Shown here: piece by piece, positions 48,201 through 57,420 of the stretch
How the letters are laid out: every line of letters begins with the position of its first letter
How positions within the stretch are numbered: the stretch's first letter is position 1
Origin: Apoda limacodes
Taxonomy: Eukaryota; Arthropoda; Insecta; Lepidoptera; Limacodidae
DNA length: 64,000 bases
Assembly: GCA_946406115.1 (NCBI GenBank)
Contig: OX291543.1
Coordinates: 27,244,815 to 27,308,814, forward strand
Direction: 5' to 3'
The notes under the pieces: generated by a model
What the model saw: only the letters and a program-made list of their open reading frames with translations
The model's database searches: none
Told to the model about the DNA's origin: nothing
Position numbers and translations under genes: made by a program

Positions 48201-51200
48201 ACGGTGTCGGAAGTGGATTATACAGCGAATTATAGCTCCTGACGCTTTTGTCGGTATATTAATTAACCGAACATTTATGAAATAAATTTTAATTTACAAA
48301 CATTAATAAAACATGTCCACGAAAGCTTTATTTATGGATTTGGATAGATATCAGGTAAAAATAGCAAAGAATAGCATATGACGCAAATATTTAACTTAGG
48401 GAAATAATGATAAAAGTAGAAGATGTTTTGAATGAAGATCTAGGTAAAAATAGCAAAGAATAGCATATGACACAAATATTTAACTTAGGGAAATAATGAT
48501 AAAAGTAGAAGATGTTTTGAAGGAAGATCTAGGTAAAAATAGCAAAGAATAGCATATGACACAAATATTTAACTTAGGAAAATAATGATAAAAGTAGAAG
48601 ATGTTTTGAATGAAGATCTATTAAAGCAGTGATTCTTATATTTATAAGGAACGTTTTGACACTTTGACCTTATTTTGAACATGTGATTAACTTATCGATG
48701 TCAGAAAAGTCGAACAGGAGGGTTAAATTCTTTGTTGAGGACGAACGGCTATCGTCACGGAAGATGAATACATATGCAATTTACTGCCAAATCCGAACCT
48801 TCTTGCGACGATTCCAAACCATACTTGACGATACCCGCCCACAAATTCAGGTCTGTCTGTCCAGTGATTGTCAGTGGCAGAACAGTTTCTTAATTTCCTC
48901 CTGATTCTTAATTTGAAACTAAGGGGTTTTTTAACATACAACCTTTTAATTATCTAGAATTACCGCCTTTTTTGTATTGACCTACTCGTGCAGAATTTAT
49001 TCTGCATTCTCAATATTTTTAAGAGATGTTTAAGTCATGTAGTTTTTGGAAATTTTTCACTGTCTATCTTTCTTAATTCTAACATCTGGATAACTTTATG
49101 AGAAGGAAGCGAAGAAAGTTTAATTTAGATATATAGGACTATGACTAGTGCATAAATTCAAATTCAATATAATTTATTCAGTTTAGGCTACAATAATTGA
49201 GCACTCATGAATGTCACTACGCCATCGGTTCGTAAGTCTACAGGGCGGGAGACCTTGTACTGAGAAGAACCGGCAAGAAACTCAGCAAGGGCATTTCTTT
49301 TCTCCCTTTCTCTTACAGCGTCCAATTAAAATATTGGAAAATGCCCTCCCTATCATAAAAGGACACTTTCCATTACAAACATAAAAAAAACATGAAATAT
49401 AAAGCACAAGCACAACATAAAAAAGTATCTAATATAAACAAAAGACAGTTTATGTATTCCTCACTAAGAAATAAAAATAATCATACTGTGTACAGTTGTC
49501 CCTGACTTTGGGTTTTGTATTAAGGGTTTGATGGAATTTTTAAATTAGTCACCAGCATAGGACTCGGTCCAAGGACGAGCTTCGAGAATAACTGACAGAC
49601 TTCAACTCACAAGCGTTATTGAACCTTTTACCCTTAGTAGAGACTGTTTACCTATATGTTTAATGTTGTAAGTAAGGTTGAGATGGATTGTGTTCTAAGG
49701 AACTGTTTAAAATAATGCACATGGCTACTTTACGATCGGACTGTGCTACCGTCAATAAGTCCATTCTCATATCTTATATTCCAAATATTGCCGAATAGTG
49801 CGGTTTCAGAGCTTTCTCCCGCGAATTTAGATTGTGCAATTAGCTTCTTGACTAGATTTTGACAAGGAACAACAGAATTCAGTAATGAGAAATTTCAAAG
49901 GGCGGCAACACGGTAATACCTCTGGAGTTGCAAGCGTCCATAGGCTTTGTTAACTATTCAACAGAGGCGGGCTTGTTTTCCACCTTAGTGGTATAAAAAT
50001 ATAAGCTTAGGAGATTTAATTAAAACATAGAAGGCTTCCATTTAATTTTGCGAGTATTATACACATCCGTGGGAATACCTTACTCAAATTATACACCAAT
50101 CACTGCATAGTTATAAATGTGCAGCATGTGATAATACAGTGCTTACTTATAGTTTCTAGTGGAACGTATATATGTACCTATAGTTGACGGAAAACTTCAA
50201 GTAGGCTATAGTGAAACTACGTTACCCTACGGAACGACTACGAAATATGACTATGAAAGAAGTGTCACTCAAAACCAAAGGCCACCGTAGTTTCGCTACT
50301 GCCATTGACCTGACAGATATCTTTTTGTAAAATTGCTGACCGACTGCAAAATATTCTAAAGCAGATTTTTCTATATCATACGAAAGGAATTTACGTATTG
50401 TTCAGCCAAGATCAACACCTTGCATACCTAACCATCAAAGCGAGCCCATTTTTCTATTGCCACTTTGAAAGCGCAGGAGTGTTTAATTTAACGCCGAGAG
50501 TGCGCTAAGAGTCTGTGGCAATAGGAAGTAATACAAAAGCTATTGGCAAAGTCGGCGTTGTGAAATAGCGCGGGCTGACTCATGGGGGTATTTTAGAGAC
50601 GCGCTACCGAATTGCTTCTACGACGCGGCTACGTTAACAACGTTCTTGGCTGCTATTTATATTGAATTGAATATTTGCTAATAGCTCATTAGTACAAGCT
50701 CTAATGTCTAAGTAGACTTGTACATGTAAAGTTTATAAATAGTTATTTTTGATGTAAGCAAAAGAAAATATTATTCTTGTCGACGATCGAGAAAGAAAGG
50801 TATGTTATGTAAGTAATAGATAGGGTAGTCAGTCAGATTTTAATGACGTTTGTTACGTAGATATTTATTTATATTAAAATCATCTACATATCTATATCGA
50901 ATGGGTTTTATAACCGTGTTTTTTAACAATCAATTTACTTTTATAAATCATGTGTGCAAAGCAAAGGTGACCTTTTCACCGCAAAGAAATCCAAACTAGA
51001 TTATTTTACTAGATTATTAATTATTTTAACCAGGGTTTTAAGATATACCCCTACAACAAATTTGGCAGTTTTCTAGCTTGTTTGTAACATTCCCATTGTC
51101 TTGTTCCCTTTAAAACCATACGTAAAAAGTAAATATCTTAATAAGTAAATAATTAAGATATTTAATGAGAAATAAAAAGATGAAAGCAGAAATCGCTTTC

Positions 51201-54200
51201 GAATATTATTCTCCCTCCATATACTAACAAACTGACAAAAAATCTCTGTCTTTTTTCATAAATTAGTAGATGTAACTGTTGATTAAATTTGCCTATATAT
51301 TCAAAAAAAAATCATTTAATGAAAACTCTGGTTAATTAATAATTCACTTGCATTTTATGAATAAACTAGCTGACTGGCAGACGTGTCTCTCCTTTCCGTT
51401 GCATCGCTTGCCCGCGCTCTTACTTCGTTTTTATTTTGGGGTTCTTTATTATTTTTTCTTTTAAAAAAAAAATCAAATTCGACTGGTAGTTACAGAAATT
51501 CGCGCGTTTCAACAAAAACAACATACTCTTTAGTTTTATTATATTAATAAAGATATCATTTTTGCATCTAAAGCAAATAGCGATTTATAATAAGATATAG
51601 CGGTATAACACATTAATGTAACAACAGCATATATAAATGTGTTAATTTAACATTTTGGTAAGCTAAAGTTTGTCGTTAGGTAAATTGTTATAAAAATAGT
51701 GAATAATGTAACACGTTATTTATATTTTAACATTTTAACTTTTAACCGCAACTCTAGTAGCGACATGTTTTTAGTTAAGAGTACATCATGTATTAAGTGT
51801 GGTAAGGAGAAAATTATTAGCGAAGGCTTTAATGACTTGAGTTTGTAATTTCCGTACCACCCGTGTTACACACAATGTTTTTCATCCAGTTCAATAAATA
51901 AATAAACTAACCAATACACAATTAAAATGGCGGGAATAGAAGTAGAGAAAACAACGCCACTGCTAGATATCTAGAGAATTTGGGTTAAACTTGTAAAAGT
52001 GTGCGCGTCATTACCGCCCGTGACTTCTATGAACGCTTTGAGAAAAGTAAAATCTATAAAAAAAAATAGTCGGTATACCTCAGTGCGAGAGTTCAACAGG
52101 TACTTAACCGGATTTGTACTAATGTTGGTAAAATTAACCACTTATTTATATATGTCACATATTATATTTTTTAGCTTATCGCTGCAGTTACGTGGTGCGT
52201 CACTACGCAAAAATCAAAAACGTTTTAATACGTAGTTTTACCAATAAAAAGGCAATCTGGGCGTATAGAATAAAACGGGAACGACTAAAAAATGGGATAA
52301 GTAAACTGAAGTCGTACATTAAACGCAATGAAAACACCGAGCGCCCCATTTCAAGCCGCCTGTCATGAATAGATGAATAGTCCGAAATCTAGATCTTAGT
52401 GTTTGTAATAAACTAGCTTGCATTTACAAGATTGTATAAAAAAAAGAAGTCGGAAAACATGAAACATCGCTTTTATAGCCAGAGGCAGACTAACGTATGG
52501 TTCACCTCATCTTATGCGGTTACCTCGATAATATAATAGTGATTTTGATGCAAATATGTTCGAAAATAAGGTTAACTGTGTTTTTCTCAAATTTTGCATG
52601 ATAAATCTTAGAACGTAAACATGAAACTCTCATCAAACTACGTAATTTTAGAAAGTAAACCAAGCCATTGTTGATTTATGTGATGATGATCGACGATATC
52701 TGCATTGTTTTTTAACTTTTTTGGTGGTAATAATGAGGAGATCGTGTTAATGTTTATTCGCTGTTTTACATTAAGAGTTTACATTTACATTACATGATTA
52801 CAGATTTTTCTCTAGTTGCGCCTAAATCCAATTTGTATCCAAAATTAATAGAACGGAACATTGTTGCTAGGAATTGATAAGAATGATAAGCACTATTTGG
52901 ATTTCTACGGATTTACAGAAAATAATTTAATCAGTTGGTTTTGCTACAGCAGTATAAGAATAACAGACATTTAAGGTGTACAACATCAATTTCCATTTAT
53001 ATCCATACGTATATTCATACACATATGAATAGGTGTATCCCATAAACTTAAGAGTTCTGTAATCTGTCCTATGGACTGCCAATAACCTCAGAAAATTGGC
53101 CACATTTTAGGAAGAGACAAAGCAAAACATGTGGTATCTTTTCTCAAAATGTAACAATCCAATTATTTAGAACTAGTTATAAGCCAATTTCAGAACATTA
53201 TACAGCGTTTCTAGATACCTGTAAGTTGTAGAAGGAGTTTCTGCTAAAAGTGCCAGTTTTTTCTTTGTCTTTTATTTTTTGTTAATGTTTATTAAAACAA
53301 GTTAAAAAGAGATAAAAGACCACAGGTTAGCTCCGTCTATGTTACACTTTTGCGACCAGATACAAAAGTATCTGGCTCAGAAATGCGCTGTCCCGTTCAC
53401 TATGTCTATGGTGTTCCCTTATCTGTAGTTTTCTCTTATTCAGTCACTTTCTACTTTTTCAAGTCATCGTCGTCGTTTCACCCGGAAGTCGTCCACTGCT
53501 GAATGTAGGCGTTGCTTACCAACGGCTAGTCCTTAGCTACACGCACGCGCCTACCGGCTTTCTACGGTTTTAATCAAATCGTCCACCTGTCAGGAGGGGG
53601 TCCCATCTTCCGATCCGTGGTCACCACTTTAGAATCTACATTTCTTCCTAATCGGTTAAAGGTTCGTCAAATTACTTCAACCTGCTAATATTTAAGCTAT
53701 GTCCGTTGCTTTGTTTCTGGACAAATTTTTTTATTCAACCATAATATATCAGTAATAGTAAAATGATTTTCGCCATCTTTCCGTATTTATGAGTTTATTT
53801 CTTACAAACTCGCAAAAAGAAACTCACAGTATCCGTATAATTAATAAATAAAAACCATACCATTCGACATACTTTATTAGTTAAATACTCAATAATAATA
53901 TATTGCATATTTATTTCCTATAACAATGAGTCTGTTTTTCCCACGTAAGCCTCATAGATAATCTTTTTATAATGTTGACTTAACTCTTATACCACTCCGT
54001 TACAAGAATCCATCGAGGTCGTAGAAAAGCGACGTAAACCCAAGCTCGCACGCGTTACCAGCCGGGTCACACGCGGCTCGTGACGCAAAACCGAACCCCG
54101 ACCTACTTACGTCGTCGAAAAAATCAGCAGATGTTCAACTTTGAGCTGCGTACATCGAGCGGGGTAGAATGTGTTGTTCCGAATAGAAATAAACTTGTCA

Positions 54201-57196
54201 CATATTTTGATTGTATCTAGAGCGGGCGGTTAGTCATGTCGCGATGTGATGCCAACGGCCCGGGTAGCGTTGTACCAACATCACAAAACTATAAAGGCAA
54301 TGTTATCCCAGACTAAGCGCTGAATCATAATAGGCGCCGTCTGCAAAAAGTCTCAAAGACGATTAATTTATAGAGTGCCGTAACAGAGAAATACTGCACT
54401 TCCTAAAAAGATTTATTGGGAGTAAATTATATTTTTAGTAGATTTTGAATGAAAACCCTATTAAAATATCTTCGCTCTGTACATCACAAATTATTATTCT
54501 ACACCTGGCCAGATTGTAACGTGGTTCGAAATAATTTCTTACAACAAAATACAGTTTAAAACGTCTTAAGGTGAAACTGAATTGGAGTTTCCTATACATA
54601 GGTGTCATTGCATCAAATATTCATACCAAACTATTAACATTTTATAACGCTAATAATAATATTTATATATAATCATAAATCACTATACACAAAAATCGCC
54701 AGTGAATTAGGATATAACAAGAGAAATTTATACATTTTAATATTCTAAAAAAAAACTCTGGTTATTAATTAAATTTGCTAGCATAGTTAATAGCGATATA
54801 TGATAATAACGCGTTTTGAGAAGCGAAATTATGAAGCTTAGTTAAAGACATTAAATGTAACGCAGTTGTCGTAAAGAAAATGGAGTCTGATTCAACTTAT
54901 GGTGTTTTAGTTTACAACACTTAACCTGATAATGGGTCAATATAAACAGAATATTTTTAAATCTTCAAAGAGTTTGTTTATTATCTCCTCTTTGAGATCT
55001 CTCTCCGTACAAAAGATAACAATGGAAATAAATTTAGAGCAGTCGTAGCTTTTGACAGAGACCATAACGAATTTCCATACGCTGGCATTGACGTACCTGA
55101 TTTCACTGGTCTACAGAATTTAACTTTTTGTGTGCCTTTTAAATGAATACTGCGTTTTTACAATTATTTGTGATCACTGAATACAATTATACAAATAAAA
55201 TTTTAAAATTAGCTTGAAATAGGAAATATCACAAGTATGAAACACTATGACATCCATTAAAGTTGAATGAATAAACTATTATTATTTAAAAATTATTTAG
55301 TTTTTGTTGTTGGTTAGTAGTGGGCATCGTTGGCTACTTTAGATATACGTTGACACGTATGTAGAAAAATTTTTCGCTATTTTTTTCAAAAATACTGGAC
55401 GTAATGAAAACTGTACATTTAACACCGAAGGGTTCCGTACCATTATCTAATGGCAAAAAAATCATGTTTGTTGTATGGGAGCCCCTTTGTTTTATTTTAA
55501 TTTATTTATTCCATACAAGGCTTGAGAAAATTGATAAGTCATTTAAAGGACAATGTGTCCGTTTTTACAACAAAATCCCAGCAGAAGTATGTAAACTGAA
55601 TTTAAAAAAGTTTAAAAATTTTGTTAAACAGAAACTTGTCAAAAAAGCTTGCTATTCAATCAAAGACTATCTTATAGATAAAAACGCATGGGAATTACTA
55701 AAATGTTGTTATCATAGTACTTATATTTGGAAATGTACCAATCGTTATAATTAAAATTGAAAAGAGCGACAGCTGGAGAGTTTCTTTCGCCGTTTCTTCT
55801 CCCCAGAACGCCATCTTGATTCCGAAACGGTAGTAGTTTATGAAATCCTTGCATATTATACTGACGTCAAAAAAAGTGATATTGTATCCTATTTTTGAGA
55901 AATAAACTATTCAAAATTTGAATATTTATTTATTTTTAAAGTGACTATATAACTAAATATTCTCTGAATATTTTAAGCGTCTACCGGTTGCCGTTATCAA
56001 TACCGAGCAAAATCGACTAAAAAATTCATTTTTGTTGCATTGGAGCCTCCTTAAATATTTATTTTATTCTGTGTTTTAGTAGTTTTATACCGGCAACAGA
56101 AATAAATCATCTGTTAAAATTGCAACCGTCTATCACGGTTCAGGAGATACAACCTGGTGACAGACGGACGGACAGCGACGTCTTTTTAATAGGGTTCCGC
56201 TAATTACCCTTTGGGTACGGAACCCTAAAAACCTTCAAGTTTCAAGGTGAACACTATACAAATAGCATCAGGGACATCAAATGAAAATGTATTATTAATT
56301 AATTATCCAGGTAATTTTGTAATATCACATTAAAGTTGATATTTTTCAAGAAATCAGCTATCTTATATATAACATAAATAAGCATTAAGAGCTATCAGTT
56401 ATTATTTCTAAATTAGATTTTAATGTAGACCACTTTTTAGTTCGGGCACACTCTGGCGACTTCAAACCAAAACCGCGTACTTTGTTGTTAGTACTATGAT
56501 TGGGGAGAGGTAAAACTCCAATTTTGAGAATCTAAATTAAGAGGTGCCATAATGCCCATTTTATATTTTAAATGTGTAGTTTACACGCACAATTCCAAAG
56601 GAGCCGCGCCTATAAAATGGAACAATCTAAATTGTTTACTACCTCGGTTGTCGCACGAAAGCTTGAGCGAGCTTCATAAAATAATTAGACGTGATTCATA
56701 AGCGTGCCGAAAGCGTCAGTCGACGGTAGAAGATAGCTGTTAGCTACAAACTTTTGGCATTGCATTTTGACAGCCGATTATTTCGATGTAACTGATCGTT
56801 AGCGCAGCGATAATTTGGCTAGTATAAATTTTAACCGTCATCGCAATTAATATCAGAAGATAAAATTATAGATATGAGTAAATCATAGTTTTTTTAACAA
56901 TGTGTTTCGCAAAAAGGTTAAGGGTGTACGATAAAATTATGCAGTTGTGATTAATCTGTTAAAAACTGGTAAATACAATGATACTATTTCACAACTGTTT
57001 AAAGTATAAATGCGTCGGATTCACCTTAAGATTTCATTTTGGATATAATAAAAAAAAAGAACAGTAAACTAGGTAGGTAGGTAATTTATATTAAAAAAAA
57101 CTACTCACTCATGTAAACGTCAACTAGCACTTGCAGTTTATCGTATTCCGGTTGCACTGTTATCGAAACTTGAACGGAACAATCAGTTTGCGGCAT
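36185..57196 (-). CDS. MAP3K7CL: TAK1 C-terminus-like coiled-coil protein (MAP3K7CL-like), spliced, two alternative first exons
   Basis: The gene is read right to left: first exon 57196-57109 or 40792-40699, then 38612-38425, 37408-37298 and 36280-36185. The junction phases (1, 0, 0) fit for both starts and give about 160 and 162 residues. The shared part contains ESKRIFEEHKQLAQEYLK, QTELAYLSQHKSELESQ and SLTELYCSLKKQLARVE. These align with the C-terminal coiled coil of TAK1, which binds TAB2/TAB3, including the Drosophila Tak1 C-terminus and human MAP3K7CL (about 142 aa). It would act in the cytoplasm, perhaps competing with or tuning the TAK1-TAB complex; that role is inferred. I found no kinase motifs (glycine loop, HRD, DFG) between the exons. 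The alternative is that these are the last exons of full Tak1 with its kinase exons beyond the right edge. Confidence 0.72.
37298..37408 (-). CDS. Shared exon: coiled-coil segment
   Basis: 37 codons between ttaatttcag and AAG|gtaagtt encode IQTELAYLSQHKSELESQ, MDEEALRQKREVIQLENEK. Hydrophobic residues in heptad spacing and high charge indicate a coiled coil. It aligns with [20 protein letters not shown] of human TAK1. Phase 0 on both sides. Confidence 0.82.
37815..38045. repeat. Dispersed repeat ('accttggcag..agctcatt' family), copy 2
   Basis: Shares the tatcactcgc, accttggcagggagctcatt and caagcgttcg blocks with 29380-29560. It directly borders the intronic exon-derived array. Confidence 0.5.
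38081..38311 (-). pseudogene. 66-bp tandem array derived from the coiled-coil exon
   Basis: Three and a half units of 66 bp (unit marks at 38131, 38197 and 38263) in the intron downstream of exon 38425-38612. About 40 bp of each unit match the exon stretch coding IFEEHKQLAQEYL; the other ~26 bp are a linker (ttgccagcatttt). The period equals 22 codons, so translation on the minus strand repeats (LFKEQKHLALEYL, GIVDEHKQPAQEYL). The unit nearest the exon keeps extra exon sequence and has in-frame stops; it includes a GTAAGT. Confidence 0.8.
38425..38612 (-). CDS. Shared exon: linker and start of TAB2/3-binding-type coiled coil
   Basis: The acceptor is gtgtttcag and the donor is AAG|gttcgt. Two bases plus 62 codons encode a Gly/Ser/Pro-rich linker (GSTSGPGEGAAPATERDP), then DSMHMMLEPHLRAISPD and EESKRIFEEHKQLAQEYLK. 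In human TAK1 the equivalent stretch is the L-x-x-L-P-P-C segment followed by EHCKMAQEYMKV. The last ~45 bases have been copied into the following intron (38081-38311). Confidence 0.8.
40699..40792 (-). CDS. Alternative first coding exon 1b of the TAK1-C-terminus-like gene
   Basis: ATG at 40792-40790 opens 31 codons (MTPLPARLRSRDASAGIVTI.. ending SWIFY) plus one base before a GTGAGT donor, the same phase and donor as exon 1a. The sequence upstream is very CpG-rich (40.8-41.1 kb). The encoded N-terminus is short and basic with no domain recognised. Support is the donor, the phase match and the promoter-like context; there is no homology support. Confidence 0.5.
40793..41200 (-). promoter_or_regulatory. 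CpG-rich promoter-like region for exon 1b, with AP-1/CRE-like sites
   Basis: This is the GC-richest stretch of the window, directly upstream of the exon 1b ATG. It contains TGACTCA (40907-40913, AP-1 consensus) and CGACGTCA (40915-40922, CRE-like). Long open frames on the plus strand here are by-products of base composition. It probably includes 5'UTR. Confidence 0.45.
41640..41990 (+). mobile_element. Non-LTR reverse transcriptase relic
   Basis: The plus strand shows SSGVPKGSILGPLLFVLFIND, then after a stop YANDLKIS (YADD with the first Asp replaced by Asn) and DLRVTLERKLHLDTHIQ. Those are RT palm and post-palm motifs. It lies about 0.8 kb upstream of exon 1b. Confidence 0.7.
42438..42497. 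repeat. 30-bp tandem duplication
   Basis: Two exact units beginning attagtcttaattttatgat, period 30. Confidence 0.9.
44110..44330 (-). mobile_element. RTE-like LINE relic, second copy
   Basis: Shares ccttttgccacgtaaattcg, gtgcatcttctttcatta and the tttcttaatcggtcattta block with 26500-26720. Confidence 0.5.
45060..45330 (+). mobile_element. tRNA-derived SINE
   Basis: A-box-like tggctctgtaggcg (45081-45094) and B-box GGTTTGAATCC (45120-45130) at tRNA spacing. The tail has acttaatttggaagcagatg then gcactgtgtgtaatatcc, shared with the minus-strand SINE at 63165-63400. Confidence 0.65.
47285..47410 (+). mobile_element. tRNA-derived SINE head
   Basis: A-box-like tggcgcagtggtagg (47290-47304) and B-box-like gtttgattc (47342-47350), then a tail with tttgtaacgttttgtc. 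Too diverged for a functional tRNA. Confidence 0.5.
48353..48619. repeat. 89-bp tandem triplicate
   Basis: Three units (48353-48441, 48442-48530, 48531-48619) each starting aggtaaaaatagcaaagaat. Units differ at only a few positions (gacgc/gacac, gaatg/gaagg, tagggaa/taggaaa), so the expansion is recent. Confidence 0.93.
49175..49340 (-). mobile_element. LINE 3'-end relic
   Basis: The minus strand reads gctgagtttcttgccggttc then ttctcagtacaaggtctccc, a 3'-terminal block common to insect CR1/Rex-like LINEs, and ends with a TTGAATTTGAA-type tail. Confidence 0.5.
51745..52035. repeat. Dispersed repeat, member 2 (inverted partner of 19190-19620)
   Basis: Reverse complement shares ordered blocks with 19190-19620, including gatgaaaaacattg, tgtaacacggg and gttttctctacttctat. 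Near-colinear over about 300 bp. Confidence 0.6.
53460..53690 (-). mobile_element. RTE-like LINE 3' end
   Basis: Plus-strand cgtccactgctgaatgtagg, ctacacgcacgcgcctacc and aatcaaatcgtccacctgtc are the inverse of the 3' coding end of lepidopteran RTE elements (..CCTACATTCAGCAGTGGACG..). Confidence 0.6.
55425..56230. repeat. GGGTTCCGTA...TACGGAACCC repeat parts flanking a LINE 3' end
   Basis: Left part: gaagggttccgtaccatta and tttgttgtatgggagcccc. Right part from about 55990: tttgttgcattggagcctcc, ccggcaacagaaata, gagatacaacctggtgacag and gggtacggaaccctaaaa. The tgt-gggagcc block occurs in both parts, so these are two partial copies rather than one split copy. Confidence 0.5.
55490..55925 (+). 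mobile_element. CR1/Rex-like LINE 3' fragment
   Basis: An open frame ends FKGQCVRFYNKIPAEVCK, FKNFVKQKLVKKACYSI, KDYLIDKNAWE, the 'FYN-x-L/I-P ... FK-x-x-x-K-x-x-L ... CYSI-x-(D/E)-(Y/F)L' tail of such elements. It is followed by gagagtttctttcgccgttt and AATAAA before the TTTGAATATTT tail. Confidence 0.6.
57109..57196 (-). CDS. Alternative first coding exon 1a of the TAK1-C-terminus-like gene
   Basis: ATG at 57196-57194 opens 29 codons (MPQTDCSVQVSITVQ.., ending VLVDVYM) plus one base before a strong GTGAGT donor. The A left over joins GC of the 38612 exon to make Ser. No family was recognised for this short N-terminus. An acceptor-like ttgtaattcag sits 4 nt before the ATG, so a 5'UTR intron is possible. 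A CpG-rich stretch lies just upstream in the direction of transcription. Confidence 0.55.
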
Positions 57197-57199
57197 TTC

Positions 57200-57420
57200 A
57201 CTGAATTACAACAACATCGGGAACAACCTTGATAATGTCACGGGAGGCATTAGTCGAGAGTACGGTCGGTACGCAAACGGGTGCGTGAAAACGTGCGTGC
57301 GTGCGATGCGTATGATGCGTGCGTACGTAATGTCGCGCGGTTGCACCGAAGTGCACCCGTCCACTGCGCCAGCACGCAGCTCCCGAGACTGTTGGACGTC
57401 GCAAGCTCGTCCTATACCTC
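57200..57420 (-). promoter_or_regulatory. CpG-rich promoter-like region for exon 1a
   Basis: This is a GC- and CpG-rich island in otherwise AT-rich DNA, with several gcgtgcgtgcg runs, immediately upstream (minus strand) of the exon 1a ATG. It probably holds the transcription start and 5'UTR. No TATA box was recognised. Confidence 0.45.

Larger units (their letters stand above)
41200..57100 (-). other. Long intron between alternative first exons 1a and 1b
   Basis: No coding exon could be supported on either strand. It contains LINE relics (41640, 44110, 49180, 53460, 55490), SINEs (45060, 47285), duplications (42438, 48353) and a dispersed repeat member (51745-52035). The frames at 48683-48904 and 51999-52235 have no recognisable content. 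Short exons could be missed by eye. Confidence 0.45.

Noticed and set aside
48353..48619. CRISPR-like array
   Set aside because: Units are directly adjacent 89-bp copies without unique spacers, in animal nuclear DNA.
55404..55754. 116-codon frame as a host gene
   Set aside because: Its second half is the C-terminal tail of a CR1/Rex-like LINE and its first half is a dispersed GGGTTCCGTA repeat; a chance fusion.
38613..57108. TAK1 kinase-domain exons
   Set aside because: Looked on the minus strand for the glycine loop, HRDxKPxN, DFG and APE motifs; none recognised. They may be outside the window or truly absent from this gene.
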